This document shows positions 38,601 through 42,464 of a DNA stretch of 64,000 nucleotides, piece after piece. Below the pieces are notes generated by a model that did not search any database, had not been told where the DNA came from, and saw only the letters and a program-made list of their open reading frames with translations. The stretch is from Oreocharis arfaki. Lineage: Eukaryota > Chordata > Aves > Passeriformes > Paramythiidae. The translations under genes were made by a program, and so were the position numbers. How positions within the stretch are numbered: position 1 is the first letter of the stretch; every line of letters starts with the position of its first letter. The stretch spans positions 1,959,222-2,023,221 of the forward strand of contig VZRR01006745.1 of assembly GCA_013398015.1 (NCBI GenBank). Direction: 5' to 3'.

Positions 38601-38923
38601 CCGCTGGGTGCGTGGTTGGACTGTATGGTTCTGAAGGTCTCCTCCTACCCTGACGGACCTACGATTCTGTGGTCCTCTTCTTGCACACGAAGATTAAGAA
38701 TGTAGCTGCGGAGGCACGTGGCCGCGAGAGGGGTGGGCCCGTCAGGGGAGTGGCCGCGGGGGGACTCCTGGCACAGTGGCCCGACTCCGACGCCGCTGAC
38801 CCCACTGACCCCACTGCCGCCGCGGCCAGGCCCCGACCGTCCCCGCGCAGAGGGGCTGCACTCACCGATACGCCGGGAGAGCTTCACGTCGCGGTTCAGC
38901 CACTCGCACAAGATCTCGGACAT
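2470..38923 (-). CDS. SPEF2: SPEF2 (sperm flagellar protein 2 / KPL2), 5' part, 22 coding exons
   Basis: SPEF2 is a large axonemal protein of the central-pair apparatus, needed for sperm-tail assembly and ciliary motility; it is known to bind IFT20, and its loss causes short immotile sperm and ciliary dyskinesia. Twenty-two exons on the minus strand join into about 1045 codons (human protein about 1820), so the 3' part lies left of the window. Order: CH-like domain (about residues 1-105, exons 1-3), charged coiled coil (about 140-470), P-loop adenylate-kinase-like module with Walker A GKMFSGKT at about 579-586, EGFPMT motif at about 733-738, acidic/proline linker ending in GSDEWIYVDEP (about 900-956), then the conserved FLVPYWEMVEK and DDEETKAELHQRV blocks. 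Every junction keeps phase except exon 4, where the best donor would break it. Family identity rests on remembered resemblance to vertebrate SPEF2 and is strong throughout. Confidence 0.96.
2720..2847 (-). CDS. SPEF2: SPEF2 coding exon 21
   Basis: 128 bp (ATTCACAG acceptor, consensus GTAAGT donor). It reads GIIDFLVPYWEMVEKTYMNT, then IKSVLRCLRDEQYTIIHYTA and DI plus 2 bases. FLVPYWE..E..Y.NTIK.VLR.LR..Q is a hallmark block of SPEF2. Confidence 0.97.
2848..4271. other. SPEF2 intron between exons 20 and 21
   Basis: AT-rich. The only structure seen is a direct tandem pair of a 16-bp unit (tgaattagggtcacca) at 3581-3612. Confidence 0.7.
4272..4462 (-). CDS. SPEF2: SPEF2 coding exon 20 (acidic repeat linker)
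   Basis: 191 bp (GTATCAAG acceptor, GTACAT donor). It begins HAEEIAPEEEEVLPATEEEE and carries three copies of an EEE.VLP.. unit of nine residues, then QPSPSPETPQPIEPGSDEW and IYVDEPLSQ. The GS.EW.YV.EP end is conserved, whereas human has a much longer lysine/proline-rich linker here. No extra exon was seen in the neighbouring intron. Confidence 0.92.
4463..5969. other. SPEF2 intron between exons 19 and 20
   Basis: Holds the decayed CR1 fragment at 4660-5025. The rest is AT-rich. I looked for extra linker exons corresponding to the longer mammalian linker and saw none with splice sites. Confidence 0.65.
4660..5025 (+). mobile_element. CR1 reverse-transcriptase fragment, decayed
   Basis: The plus strand carries scattered CR1 ORF2 blocks in broken frames: GPDVMHP-like (gggccctgacgtgatgcatc), EDWKKANVTLVFK, TSVPGKVMEH and QHGFT-like. 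No 3' terminus remains. It lies in the SPEF2 intron between exons 19 and 20. Confidence 0.8.
5970..6127 (-). CDS. SPEF2: SPEF2 coding exon 19
   Basis: 158 bp (TTTGTAG acceptor, GTAAGT donor). It reads IAGFLKTWPKLEKWFSFRQN, then TLVKVNAETEESLVCKRVKE and ends VKNQSR plus one base. The W..LE.WFS and K.NAE...SL...VKEI patterns are typical of SPEF2. Confidence 0.95.
6128..6921. other. SPEF2 intron between exons 18 and 19
   Basis: AT-rich, with a short (AT)n/CA-like run near 6631-6660. Nothing else recognised. Confidence 0.65.
6922..7027 (-). CDS. SPEF2: SPEF2 coding exon 18
   Basis: 106 bp (CACACAG acceptor, GTATGT donor). It reads DKRKASQAEQSSDRNSDAEI, then LEEEIDLAREQVLH plus 2 bases. It is a charged segment; the joined residues LHRIAGFLKTW across the next junction match the family's HRI.GFL..W. 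Confidence 0.9.
7028..8494. other. SPEF2 intron between exons 17 and 18
   Basis: No repeat family or exon recognised. The short plus-strand frames here are not supported by splice sites. Confidence 0.6.
8495..8742 (-). CDS. SPEF2: SPEF2 coding exon 17 (adenylate-kinase-like core)
   Basis: 248 bp from CCTTTTAG to a consensus GTAAGT. It reads QIPPEKGWIVEGFPMTINQA, later SLAIDPRVPNKPPPTSPAFD and VSILLDLSDSVVLERAANMT. EGFPMT corresponds to the adenylate-kinase DGFPR motif but lacks the arginine, as does the mammalian protein, so catalysis is doubtful. The final T plus the first two bases of exon 18 make leucine. Confidence 0.96.
8743..9229. other. SPEF2 intron between exons 16 and 17
   Basis: AT-rich intron; nothing recognised. 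Confidence 0.65.
9230..9333 (-). CDS. SPEF2: SPEF2 coding exon 16
   Basis: 104 bp (CCACAG acceptor, GTATGA donor), reading LSVRAQLGAASQKWLKKGRS and then VPDELLVDILLEAI plus 2 bases. RAQLG..S...LKKG.S.PD.LLVDI matches SPEF2 and resembles the adenylate kinase lid-proximal region (G..VPDELLV). Confidence 0.95.
9334..10123. other. SPEF2 intron between exons 15 and 16
   Basis: AT-rich, with a short G-run (gggggggg near 9470). Nothing else recognised. Confidence 0.65.
10124..10209 (-). CDS. SPEF2: SPEF2 coding exon 15 (acidic linker)
   Basis: 86 bp (TATTTTAG acceptor, GTTAGT donor). It reads SILNNCSVEKNPSQEEFELD and ends DSQDDLPK in phase 0. It is an acidic, poorly conserved linker inside the kinase-like module, supported by splice sites and phase. 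Confidence 0.85.
10331..10703. mobile_element. Two head-to-head CR1 pieces next to exon 14
   Basis: Positions 10331-10560 are a CR1 3' end in minus orientation (gaatcataggagcattcag, then gtcaggtcaggtttctcag). Positions 10561-10703 read on the plus strand as NKKGFYRYLHSRREAGENV, a CR1 pol-like piece almost identical to the inverse copy near 34.05-34.24 kb. The second piece ends within 3 bp of exon 14. Confidence 0.75.
10706..10766 (-). CDS. SPEF2: SPEF2 coding exon 14 (short linker exon)
   Basis: 61 bp reading KSLPNSSLNLLEELHTETTT plus one base, between a GGTCCAG acceptor (a second AG three bases on would give 10763) and a GTAAAT donor. Sequence similarity is weak because this linker varies, but the exon is required: exon 13 ends in phase 0 and exon 15 needs one leading base. 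Its donor abuts a CR1 copy. Confidence 0.75.
10983..11113 (-). CDS. SPEF2: SPEF2 coding exon 13
   Basis: 131 bp from TTTTTGTCTGTTAG to GTAAGC. It reads VCNIQVLSVGTLVQEAIEAF, then LQNEMESGHHMISGEAERSG and ends EQSK in phase 0. IQ.LS..TLVQEAI.AF matches the family. The later AG at ATTCAG was rejected as acceptor because it meets a stop. Confidence 0.93.
11114..11593. other. SPEF2 intron between exons 12 and 13
   Basis: AT-rich intron; nothing recognised. Confidence 0.65.
11594..11810 (-). CDS. SPEF2: SPEF2 coding exon 12 (P-loop, adenylate-kinase-like)
   Basis: 217 bp (TATACAG acceptor, GTAGAG donor), starting SMTGEWSPAEE and containing NNNILGHVLRRLMEMFYPPK and then FPVKGCILGKMFSGKTTCAK. GKMFSGKT fits the Walker A pattern GxxxxGKT, so the phosphate-binding loop is intact in this bird. 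It ends phase 1. The preceding intron of about 4.5 kb holds an LTR. Confidence 0.96.
12112..13031 (-). mobile_element. Solo LTR of an avian ERV in a SPEF2 intron
   Basis: About 920 bp, more GC-rich than the intron around it, bounded on the plus strand by TG (12112) and ttgttgcaca (13031), so TG...CA when read on minus. A minus-strand AATAAA lies at 12190-12195. Degenerate internal words such as ctccagtgtgggtccctt recur. No retroviral coding sequence is present, and the long plus-strand frame across it is meaningless. Ends and family are tentative. Confidence 0.65.
13032..16275. other. SPEF2 intron, right of the LTR
   Basis: About 3.2 kb of AT-rich intron between exons 11 and 12, including an A-run at about 15207 and an AT-only palindrome-like run near 14180-14210 (aaattaaatttaaatttaaa). 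No exon or repeat family recognised. Confidence 0.6.
16276..16444 (-). CDS. SPEF2: SPEF2 coding exon 11
   Basis: 169 bp, TCTGTAG acceptor with a long pyrimidine tract, GTACAG donor. It reads RVPLKLMMDWKELFLNGKPI, continues YEQAS and ends KDFGEYK. The KLM.DWKELF.N.KPIYEQAS block is strongly conserved. It marks the end of the coiled coil and leads into the nucleotide-kinase-like module. Confidence 0.97.
16748..16807. repeat. 20-bp minisatellite, three copies
   Basis: The unit CCTTTTGCGGTGTAAAGCAT occurs three times in direct tandem (third copy with A for G), followed by a partial cctcttgc. It is intronic, between exons 10 and 11. Confidence 0.95.
16808..17716. other. SPEF2 intron between exons 10 and 11, right part
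   Basis: Right of the minisatellite; no exon or repeat family recognised. Confidence 0.6.
17717..17904 (-). CDS. SPEF2: SPEF2 coding exon 10 (coiled coil)
   Basis: 188 bp from a TTCTAG acceptor to a consensus GTGAGT donor. It starts ALAKQENIYNEEQ, passes through AAERAQARYKKHYSVCWEMI and ends KVVEYRQLTN plus 2 bases. ERAQARY.KHYSVC is diagnostic of the family. Confidence 0.96.
17905..18837. other. SPEF2 intron between exons 9 and 10, left part
   Basis: Contains a GGTGGTG/CACCACC trinucleotide-rich inverted motif near 18340-18380; otherwise nothing recognised. A CR1 fragment follows at 18838. Confidence 0.6.
18838..18932 (-). mobile_element. Short CR1 3' fragment
   Basis: acagaatggcttgagatggg followed by aagggacctttaaggccatc is a diverged CR1 3' terminus in reverse orientation, about 95 bp. 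Confidence 0.8.
19185..19373 (-). CDS. SPEF2: SPEF2 coding exon 9 (coiled coil)
   Basis: 189 bp, phase 0 at both ends (TTTTAG acceptor, GTAAAA donor). It reads KACREEQLIYRLMKQSQQER, then RRIAAQLIHVRHEKEVLRQN and ends EFQEALDREA, nearly identical to mammalian SPEF2. A large intron of about 4.7 kb separates it from exon 8. Confidence 0.97.
19374..24085. other. SPEF2 intron between exons 8 and 9 (4.7 kb)
   Basis: The longest stretch without a recognised repeat. A GC-richer patch at about 22700-22930 has a 106-codon plus-strand frame (22644-22964) that resembles nothing I know and has no supporting splice sites. (TTA)n-type microsatellite near 23210-23260. Confidence 0.6.
24086..24302 (-). CDS. 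SPEF2: SPEF2 coding exon 8 (coiled coil)
   Basis: 217 bp, AATCAG acceptor, GTGGGA donor, 72 whole codons. It contains YSDDEYIRKIQKRVEED, then FAREQRANRRRRMLVDQLAA and ends HEAQE. This is among the most conserved coiled-coil stretches of SPEF2 and one of the clearest identifiers in the window. Confidence 0.97.
24303..25150. other. SPEF2 intron between exons 7 and 8
   Basis: No exon or repeat family recognised. Confidence 0.6.
25151..25230 (-). CDS. SPEF2: SPEF2 coding exon 7
   Basis: 80 bp from a TCTACAG acceptor to a GTAACA donor, reading NVYREIEKFEKSVAGSASAV and ending GQVTD plus 2 bases. EI.KFE matches the family; the rest is a variable linker. Phase 2 at the end is completed by the first base of exon 8. 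Confidence 0.9.
25231..26235. other. SPEF2 intron between exons 6 and 7
   Basis: The 135-codon minus-strand frame at 25212-25619 is the exon 7 region read through in a different frame and looks like chance. Nothing else recognised. Confidence 0.6.
26236..26373 (-). CDS. SPEF2: SPEF2 coding exon 6 (coiled coil)
   Basis: 138 bp, 46 codons, phase 0 at both ends (ATCAG acceptor, GTAATT donor). It begins HYIGRRQNEIMARIQTAVTQ and ends FLKKKREAE. The RRQNEIMA.IQ.A..QI block is highly characteristic of SPEF2. A solo LTR starts about 85 bp upstream in the intron. Confidence 0.95.
26458..27455 (+). mobile_element. Solo LTR of an avian ERV in a SPEF2 intron
   Basis: A GC-rich block from about TGTCGGAGACTG to about TAACATCA. 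It includes gggaccctcggacgggtgat, a pyrimidine microsatellite (ctttctttctttcttcc at about 27240-27290) and an ATTAAATAAG polyadenylation-type signal at about 27297. No gag, pol or env is seen. The candidate target-site repeat is imperfect. Ends are approximate. Confidence 0.65.
27456..28503. other. SPEF2 intron between exons 5 and 6, right of the LTR
   Basis: AT-rich; no exon or repeat recognised beyond the LTR to its left. Confidence 0.6.
28504..28626 (-). CDS. SPEF2: SPEF2 coding exon 5 (coiled coil)
   Basis: 123 bp in phase 0 from a TTTGCAG acceptor to a GTGACT donor, reading ISEPSETKYKTITDKRARVL and ending LQEEQRAQDTEK. It aligns without gaps to the human segment containing EKYK and KEEQ. 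The donor departs from GTAAGT but the next exon's phase agrees. It lies about 95 bp left of the false duplication. Confidence 0.88.
28721..29973. repeat. 626-bp tandem duplication joined by one N (probable assembly artefact)
   Basis: Positions 28721-29346 recur at 29348-29973 with an offset of 627 and a single N at 29347. The only difference I see is T at 28778 versus C at 29405. The unit contains intron sequence plus the 3' end of a minus-strand CR1. A one-base gap with near-identical flanks is what two unmerged overlapping contig ends look like. It lies in the SPEF2 intron between exons 4 and 5 and does not affect coding. Confidence 0.9.
28990..31500 (-). mobile_element. CR1 LINE, minus strand, internally deleted
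   Basis: The left end has the avian CR1 3' terminus (aatcacagaatggtttgg read on plus). Going right one meets 3' untranslated sequence, then coding remnants on the minus strand: EEEKAEILNFLASVFTSQS at about 30.4-30.55 kb (linker before reverse transcriptase) and ESLWIRIRDQ near 31.3 kb (endonuclease domain). The reverse-transcriptase part is missing and frames are broken. The first 357 bp are counted twice because of the false duplication. Confidence 0.85.
31507..31684 (+). mobile_element. CR1 3' fragment, plus strand
   Basis: It ends in gccctttccaacctcaacta followed by ttccatgattc, the CR1 3' terminus in sense orientation. It is an old truncated copy lying against the opposite-strand CR1 to its left. 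Confidence 0.7.
31892..31942 (-). CDS. SPEF2: SPEF2 coding exon 4 (tentative; donor ambiguous)
   Basis: A small exon-like block after an ATATTCAG acceptor reads YVQTVICYKDEEFLRR, similar in length and spacing to the vertebrate SPEF2 stretch between the CH-like domain and the first coiled coil. The best donor (GTATGT, exon end 31896) gives 47 bp and would shift exon 5 into a quick stop. A weaker GT four bases on (GTATCA, exon end 31892) gives 51 bp and keeps frame. Skipping the exon also keeps frame. Confidence 0.55.
31943..32552. other. SPEF2 intron between exons 3 and 4
   Basis: AT-rich; nothing recognised. Confidence 0.6.
32553..32802 (-). CDS. SPEF2: SPEF2 coding exon 3 (end of CH-like domain)
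   Basis: 250 bp from an ATATAG acceptor to a GTAACT donor. It reads VADAKINNFSRLEPTLHLL, then GVQFNENMAQDIMTGQHGAA and TNLLYELYIALEKKRK, matching the N..RLEPTL.LLG and LLY.LYIAL..K blocks of vertebrate SPEF2. It ends in phase 0 after NRE. The open frame continues past this donor to a second GT (GTAGGA, after IQKK), but the shorter form aligns better. Confidence 0.93.
32803..33959. other. SPEF2 intron between exons 2 and 3, left part
   Basis: AT-rich intron left of the CR1 cluster; nothing recognised. Confidence 0.6.
33960..36060 (-). mobile_element. CR1 LINE cluster with ORF1 and ORF2 remnants
   Basis: Reading on the minus strand, the segment at about 35.2-35.6 kb resembles the CR1 ORF1 esterase-like region (VAVGDFLLHEMEVPSADL aligns with the VVVGDSLL block). 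The stretch at 33968-34258 reads KKGFYRYLHSRREAGENV, a CR1 pol linker. A short plus-strand CR1 3' piece (ttggaggttttcaggtc) is at about 34265-34320. All frames are interrupted. This fills much of the intron between exons 2 and 3. Confidence 0.7.
36061..37041. other. SPEF2 intron between exons 2 and 3, right part
   Basis: May still belong to an old repeat in its left part. The plus-strand frame at 36123-36434 is unsupported. No exon recognised. Confidence 0.5.
37042..37144 (-). CDS. SPEF2: SPEF2 coding exon 2 (CH-like domain)
   Basis: A TTTAG acceptor and a GTTAGT donor bound 103 bp reading VPGSFPEAFSTGYLLGELL and onward to QDDFKQFSKS. The GYLLGE.L..YGLQDDF stretch is the recognisable core of the SPEF2 CH-like (DUF1042-type) domain. 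The phase follows from exon 1 (1 base) and passes 2 bases to exon 3. Confidence 0.95.
37522..38280 (-). mobile_element. CR1 LINE 3' portion, minus strand
   Basis: It starts with tcacagaatcacagaatcat (CR1 3' terminus, reverse orientation) and continues through the family's typical 3' untranslated sequence (gcctgttccagtgcccagtc, cacccaaaactgcccccagc). About 760 bp in SPEF2 intron 1. Confidence 0.9.
38478..38680 (+). mobile_element. CR1 3' end, plus strand, beside SPEF2 exon 1
   Basis: Contains atccctggaggtgttcaaga and ends near ctacgattctgtggtc, the sense-strand CR1 terminus. It stops about 185 bp from exon 1, at the edge of the CpG island. Confidence 0.85.
38866..38923 (-). CDS. SPEF2: SPEF2 coding exon 1 (start codon)
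   Basis: Encodes MSEILCEWLNRDVKLSRRI plus one base, ending in a GTGAG donor (ctcac on the plus strand). The start ATG is at 38921-38923. This start is chosen because it gives the MSEILC..WLN opening typical of vertebrate SPEF2 and because it lies in a CpG island just below an X-box. It begins the calponin-homology-like domain. Confidence 0.96.
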
Positions 38924-38966
38924 GGCGTGAGGCGCCCGCGGCCGCCGCCGCCCGGCTCCGCGTCCC

Positions 38967-38980
38967 GTTGCCGCGGCGAC
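38967..38980 (+). promoter_or_regulatory. RFX X-box motif upstream of SPEF2
   Basis: The 14-mer GTTGCCGCGGCGAC is a two-half-site X-box: GTTGCC, a 2-bp spacer, and GGCGAC, one base off GGCAAC. It sits 44 bp upstream of the SPEF2 ATG inside the CpG island. RFX-family factors drive motile-cilium genes through such sites close to the start, so the location fits. Binding is inferred, not shown. Confidence 0.65.
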
Positions 38981-39010
38981 CGCGGGCGGTGCGTGCGCGG
39001 CGGGGCGGGG

Positions 39011-39090
39011 NNNNNNNNNNNNNNNNNNNNNNNNNNNNNNNNNNNNNNNNNNNNNNNNNNNNNNNNNNNNNNNNNNNNNNNNNNNNNNNN
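39011..39090. other. Assembly gap (80 N) in the promoter island
   Basis: Eighty consecutive N lie between G-rich flanks (cggggcgggg on the left, gggggggccgg on the right). GC-rich promoter sequence often drops out of assemblies; the true length of the missing piece is unknown. Confidence 0.99.
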
Positions 39091-39344
39091 GGGGGGGCCG
39101 GGCCGGGTCCGGCCCGGACGAGCCCAGGCGAGGGGGTCGCGTCGGGGGTGTGGGGGTCGGTCGGTGCTCTGCCCGCTGCCCCCGCGCCCTGCGGGGCTGC
39201 AGGCGCGGAGTTGCCGCCCCGGGGGCGCTGCCTGCCTCGGGAGCACGTTCCACTTGTGTTTGTTTAAACAGCCACTTCCCCGTTCCGCCCCGACCTTGGC
39301 GCGGTCCGTGTTTGCTCGTGAGCTCGTGCGGGTGGTGCAGGGCA

Positions 39345-39566
39345 GAGATCGAAAGGTTGGGAATCAGGAGGAATTTCTTCACAGATGAACAGTGATTAGA
39401 CTCTGGAATGGGCTGCCCAGGGAGGTGGTGGAGTCACCGTCCCTGGAGGTGTTTAAGGAAAGACTGGATGTGGCACTCAGCGCCATGGTTGACCACGGTG
39501 ATGCTGGGTCACAGGTTGGGCTCGATCACCTCAAAGATCTTTTCCAACCTCGTTTATTTTTGTGAT
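39345..39566 (+). mobile_element. CR1 3' end, plus strand, upstream of SPEF2
   Basis: Contains ctggaatgggctgcccaggg, a gtccctggaggtgtttaagg block and the terminus caacctcgtttatttttgtg. It is the same family and orientation as the copy at 38478-38680, so the two bracket the SPEF2 promoter island. Confidence 0.85.
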
Positions 39567-41166
39567 TCTGCGAAACGCAGCCTGGCGGGAGAAAGGGAAT
39601 TAATCCAGAGTGATTTTCCCAAATCGTTCTCATAAGAGCACACATCATTACTGTGTTGGCGCCGTGTGGAAAGGGAATGAGAGCGAAGGAGTGCCGAGGA
39701 GAGCTCTGGCAGTGCAAAATGCGAGCTACACATCCAGAGGGGTGTTGTCCAGCAGCGCTGTCGGTGTGAGGCTCGGGAGCGTCCCTGTGCCAGACAGCTG
39801 CTCGTGCGGGAGCCGAGCCGGCTGTGGAGCGAGCCTCGCCGGCACACTCTGTGCTCAACTTTTGTTTGCATTGTCATCTTTGTTTTAGAGTCACACTCAA
39901 ACAACCATGCATGGTTCCAGTGCTCCCCTTTGAAGCGTAGGTAATAAAAATGTAGAGGATAGGGAACAGAACTACATCTGGAAAATGCACTGCACGCTGT
40001 AGCTGTTTAAATTGGCCATTTTTTTTCTTGGAGAAGATGCTTTAACTACTCAAGTGTTCGAGTTCCTTTCAGCACACTACAGAATTCTGAAGGATTGCTT
40101 TTGCTACAAAAGACATGAACAAGATGATCTAGTGGCTAGTGCCAGACAGACAACAAGCTAATAGTAATTTTCAAAAGTGACAATTATCAACAGTTGGCAT
40201 AACTTGGAGTGTTACAGATTCTGTTCCTTGAGAACAAAAAGAATTCCTCAGATTAAATCTGTGTGCTTTGACAAAGGGTGTGCTTTAAATCAAATTAAAT
40301 CCTTGAGAATAAGAATATTAATATACAACTGACCGGGTGTTTATATATCTTGGAAAGGTGAGAGTAGAGTTAGTGGCATATAAATGAGTAAAGTAACAGG
40401 AATCTTCAAGAGAGAGGAGTTACTTTTAGAATAGATGTTTAAATTAATATTTATATTCTTTTAAAGATTCAAAGTTTTGCATATATCTGAAGTTATAAAA
40501 ATACAGACACTTAAGGGGGGAAAAAAGCTCCAATTTTTAATGTTTTATGACTGTATTTGTAGTGGGTGAATCTACTATCAGAGCGTTTTTCTGGTATGTC
40601 AGGGAGGAAAGAACAAACATATTTTAGCTTCATCGTGGAATTTTTCCCATGGCTCCAGCAATCAATGTAGATGTATTTATGTTTATATACAGTTAGATGT
40701 GGCTGCAGGTAGTCATTAACAGAAGCCTACGTTGATTTAAAAGATGCAAACCAGAATTCATTTATATTAAGTATATATAGTATATATATTTCATATATAT
40801 ATTAAGTATAGAACTTCTTTCCATAGCACCTCTGGCTGTGAAAGGCTGGTACTGTGTCTTTAGATTTTTTTTTTAATAGAATGTATTCCTTCAAGTTCAT
40901 GATCATATTCAGTGAATTTCTAAACATCTGATTTTGTTAAAAACTAACATGGGTTTTCTGTCTGCTGGGATGACATAATAAATCTTCCTCAGATAAGCTA
41001 GAATTATGAGAAAGATGTGGAATTTCGTTTTTAAATTCAGTAGTGGCTTGCTGATTCATCTAAGCCTGTTTTAACTCTTAACAAATTAATGTAGCTTTCT
41101 TTATTCTGAGAAGTAATGGGATAATGTATTAATCAAATTTTACTTCATTTTTTCCCTGAATTTAAG
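39567..41166. other. Intergenic: SPEF2 upstream flank
   Basis: The first 350 bp (about 39570-39920) stay moderately CpG-rich, a shore of the promoter island, and could hold a plus-strand start site. The rest is AT-rich, with a TA-rich run at 40770-40810. No gene recognised. Confidence 0.55.
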
Positions 41167-41251
41167 AACTTGGAGAGATGTCTGTGTTCTGCACTGTGAA
41201 AGCTGAGTCCAGAGGGCAGTTAAAGGAAAATAATTGCAGATAACAAATAAA
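41167..41251 (+). other. Exon-like segment (weak), plus strand
   Basis: A pyrimidine-rich acceptor (cattttttccctgaatttaag) and a consensus GTAAGT donor bound 85 bp. Coding potential is not evident. It could be an untranslated exon of a plus-strand transcript or a chance match. Confidence 0.25.
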
Positions 41252-41417
41252 GTAAGTGTTTGCCTCCTTCTGCCCTTGCTGAAAACACCAGTATTGTTAA
41301 ATAATAAGGTTGTTTATTTACTGTGCGCTCAAATTTTTACTACTCTGCTAGGAAGGCCACTGGGAATATCTTGGACATTCTAAACTGATTTTTGACAGGA
41401 CTTTGTACTTCAAATGT

Positions 41418-41476
41418 GTTGCCCTGGTTTATCACTGCATGCCTTGTTCACGTTAGCAGTGAAAAACCAGGGCAAC
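41418..41476. ncRNA. microRNA-precursor-like hairpin (candidate)
   Basis: The 21-nt arms 41418-41438 (GTTGCCCTGGTTTATCACTG then C) and 41456-41476 (GCAGTGAAAAACCAGGGCAA then C) are reverse complements with one A:A mismatch, separated by a 17-nt loop. The size and near-perfect stem suit a microRNA precursor; a tiny inverted-repeat element is the alternative. I do not recognise the sequence as a known microRNA, and the strand is undetermined. Confidence 0.45.
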
Positions 41477-41587
41477 GGGCAACACAGATGATGTAGATTT
41501 TAGACAGTAATAAGGGGGTGTGGAAGGCATATGAATTTTTCACCTAAAAACCTGTCTTTATTTTAAACTTCATGCATCTTCTTGTAG

Positions 41588-42325
41588 ACTTGCTTTGAAA
41601 GAAGATTGTTTACAGGCTGCATTTGTAATAGTCAGAGGAATAGAAGACATCAGGCAGCAATCTGTTGAGCAGAAATTGAAGTGTCAGGGATCATCTGTTA
41701 CATTTCATTCCTTTTGCTTGCCTGAAAGAAACTGCTCATATGAAGAACAAAAAATCCATCATGTGACCAAGCCCATAGCTCTTTTGGACATTAGTTTTGA
41801 ATAACATGGACATAATAGTGGTGTGCCTAAAGAATAAAATGGCAAAATCCAGCTCTAAAGGTGAATATCAATAAACTATTTATCACAAAAGGACAATCAA
41901 AATACTTCTAAATGTTCAAGATAATAATTGGGGGGCGGGGGGAATTAATTAGAAGGAATTACTGCAACTTAATTACTGCAACTAAGATTTCAAAAAGTCA
42001 AATGAAGCAGTACCTGAATTCTCAAATTAAATTACATTTAGATTGAAGTTGTGCAGCCAGTAATAGCACTAAACTGATATAGAGTAATTAAAGAATATCT
42101 GGGTTCAAGAGTGCTCTAAAATTTGTTTTTTGCTGTATCGACGAGATTGTTTTAAAAAATATTTAAGTATAATTTTTTTACTTTTATGTTATGTTTTATG
42201 TTGTTTGCTTGGTTTTTTTTCCTTTCCTGGGAAGTTACAAAGAAGCTAAATAGCCTCCACTTCTCCTAGGGCTTCTTGTCACTGTTCCCTCTCTAGTTTA
42301 TTATTCTTTTTACTTGATTTTATTT
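41588..42325. other. Intergenic; unassigned 69-codon frame
   Basis: Follows an acceptor-like cttcttgtag. The plus-strand frame 41595-41804 (MKEDCLQAAFVIVRGIED...) is not low complexity but matches nothing I know. No donor of quality follows except CTAAAG/GTGAAT near 41860. Confidence 0.3.
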
Positions 42326-42464
42326 GAATCATAGAATATTCTGATTTGGAAGTTGGATCCACAGGCATCATCAAGTCCAGCTCTTAAACAGATAGACCAT
42401 ACTGGGATTGAATCTGCAACCTTGGCATTATTAGCACAATGCTTTAACCACCTGAGCTAATCTC
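42326..42464 (-). mobile_element. tRNA-Ile-derived SINE with CR1-like tail
   Basis: On the minus strand the first 60 bp or so are a tRNA-Ile body: TTAGCTCAGGTGG (A box), anticodon loop CTAATAA with AAT anticodon, then a B-box-like AGATTCAATCC. The rest ends in AATATTCTATGATTC, a CR1-type 3' end that would be recognised by CR1 reverse transcriptase. This architecture matches the passerine SINE known as TguSINE1. It is not a functional tRNA: the acceptor stem is absent and the B box is altered. Confidence 0.75.

Larger units (their letters stand above)
38690..39310. promoter_or_regulatory. SPEF2: CpG-island promoter of SPEF2
   Basis: A very GC- and CpG-rich island in otherwise AT-rich DNA covers exon 1 and its upstream flank. 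No TATA box is evident, as is usual for ciliary genes with CpG-island promoters. An 80-bp run of N interrupts it. The divergent side may also serve a plus-strand transcript, but no exon can be supported there. Confidence 0.85.

Noticed and set aside
38645..39388. Long frames on both strands over the CpG island
   Set aside because: They read through the run of N and owe their length to GC-rich, stop-poor sequence; only exon 1 within them is real.
42404..42464. tRNA-Ile gene
   Set aside because: Only the D-arm, anticodon and part of the T-arm remain, with no acceptor stem and a CR1-like tail attached; it is the head of a SINE.
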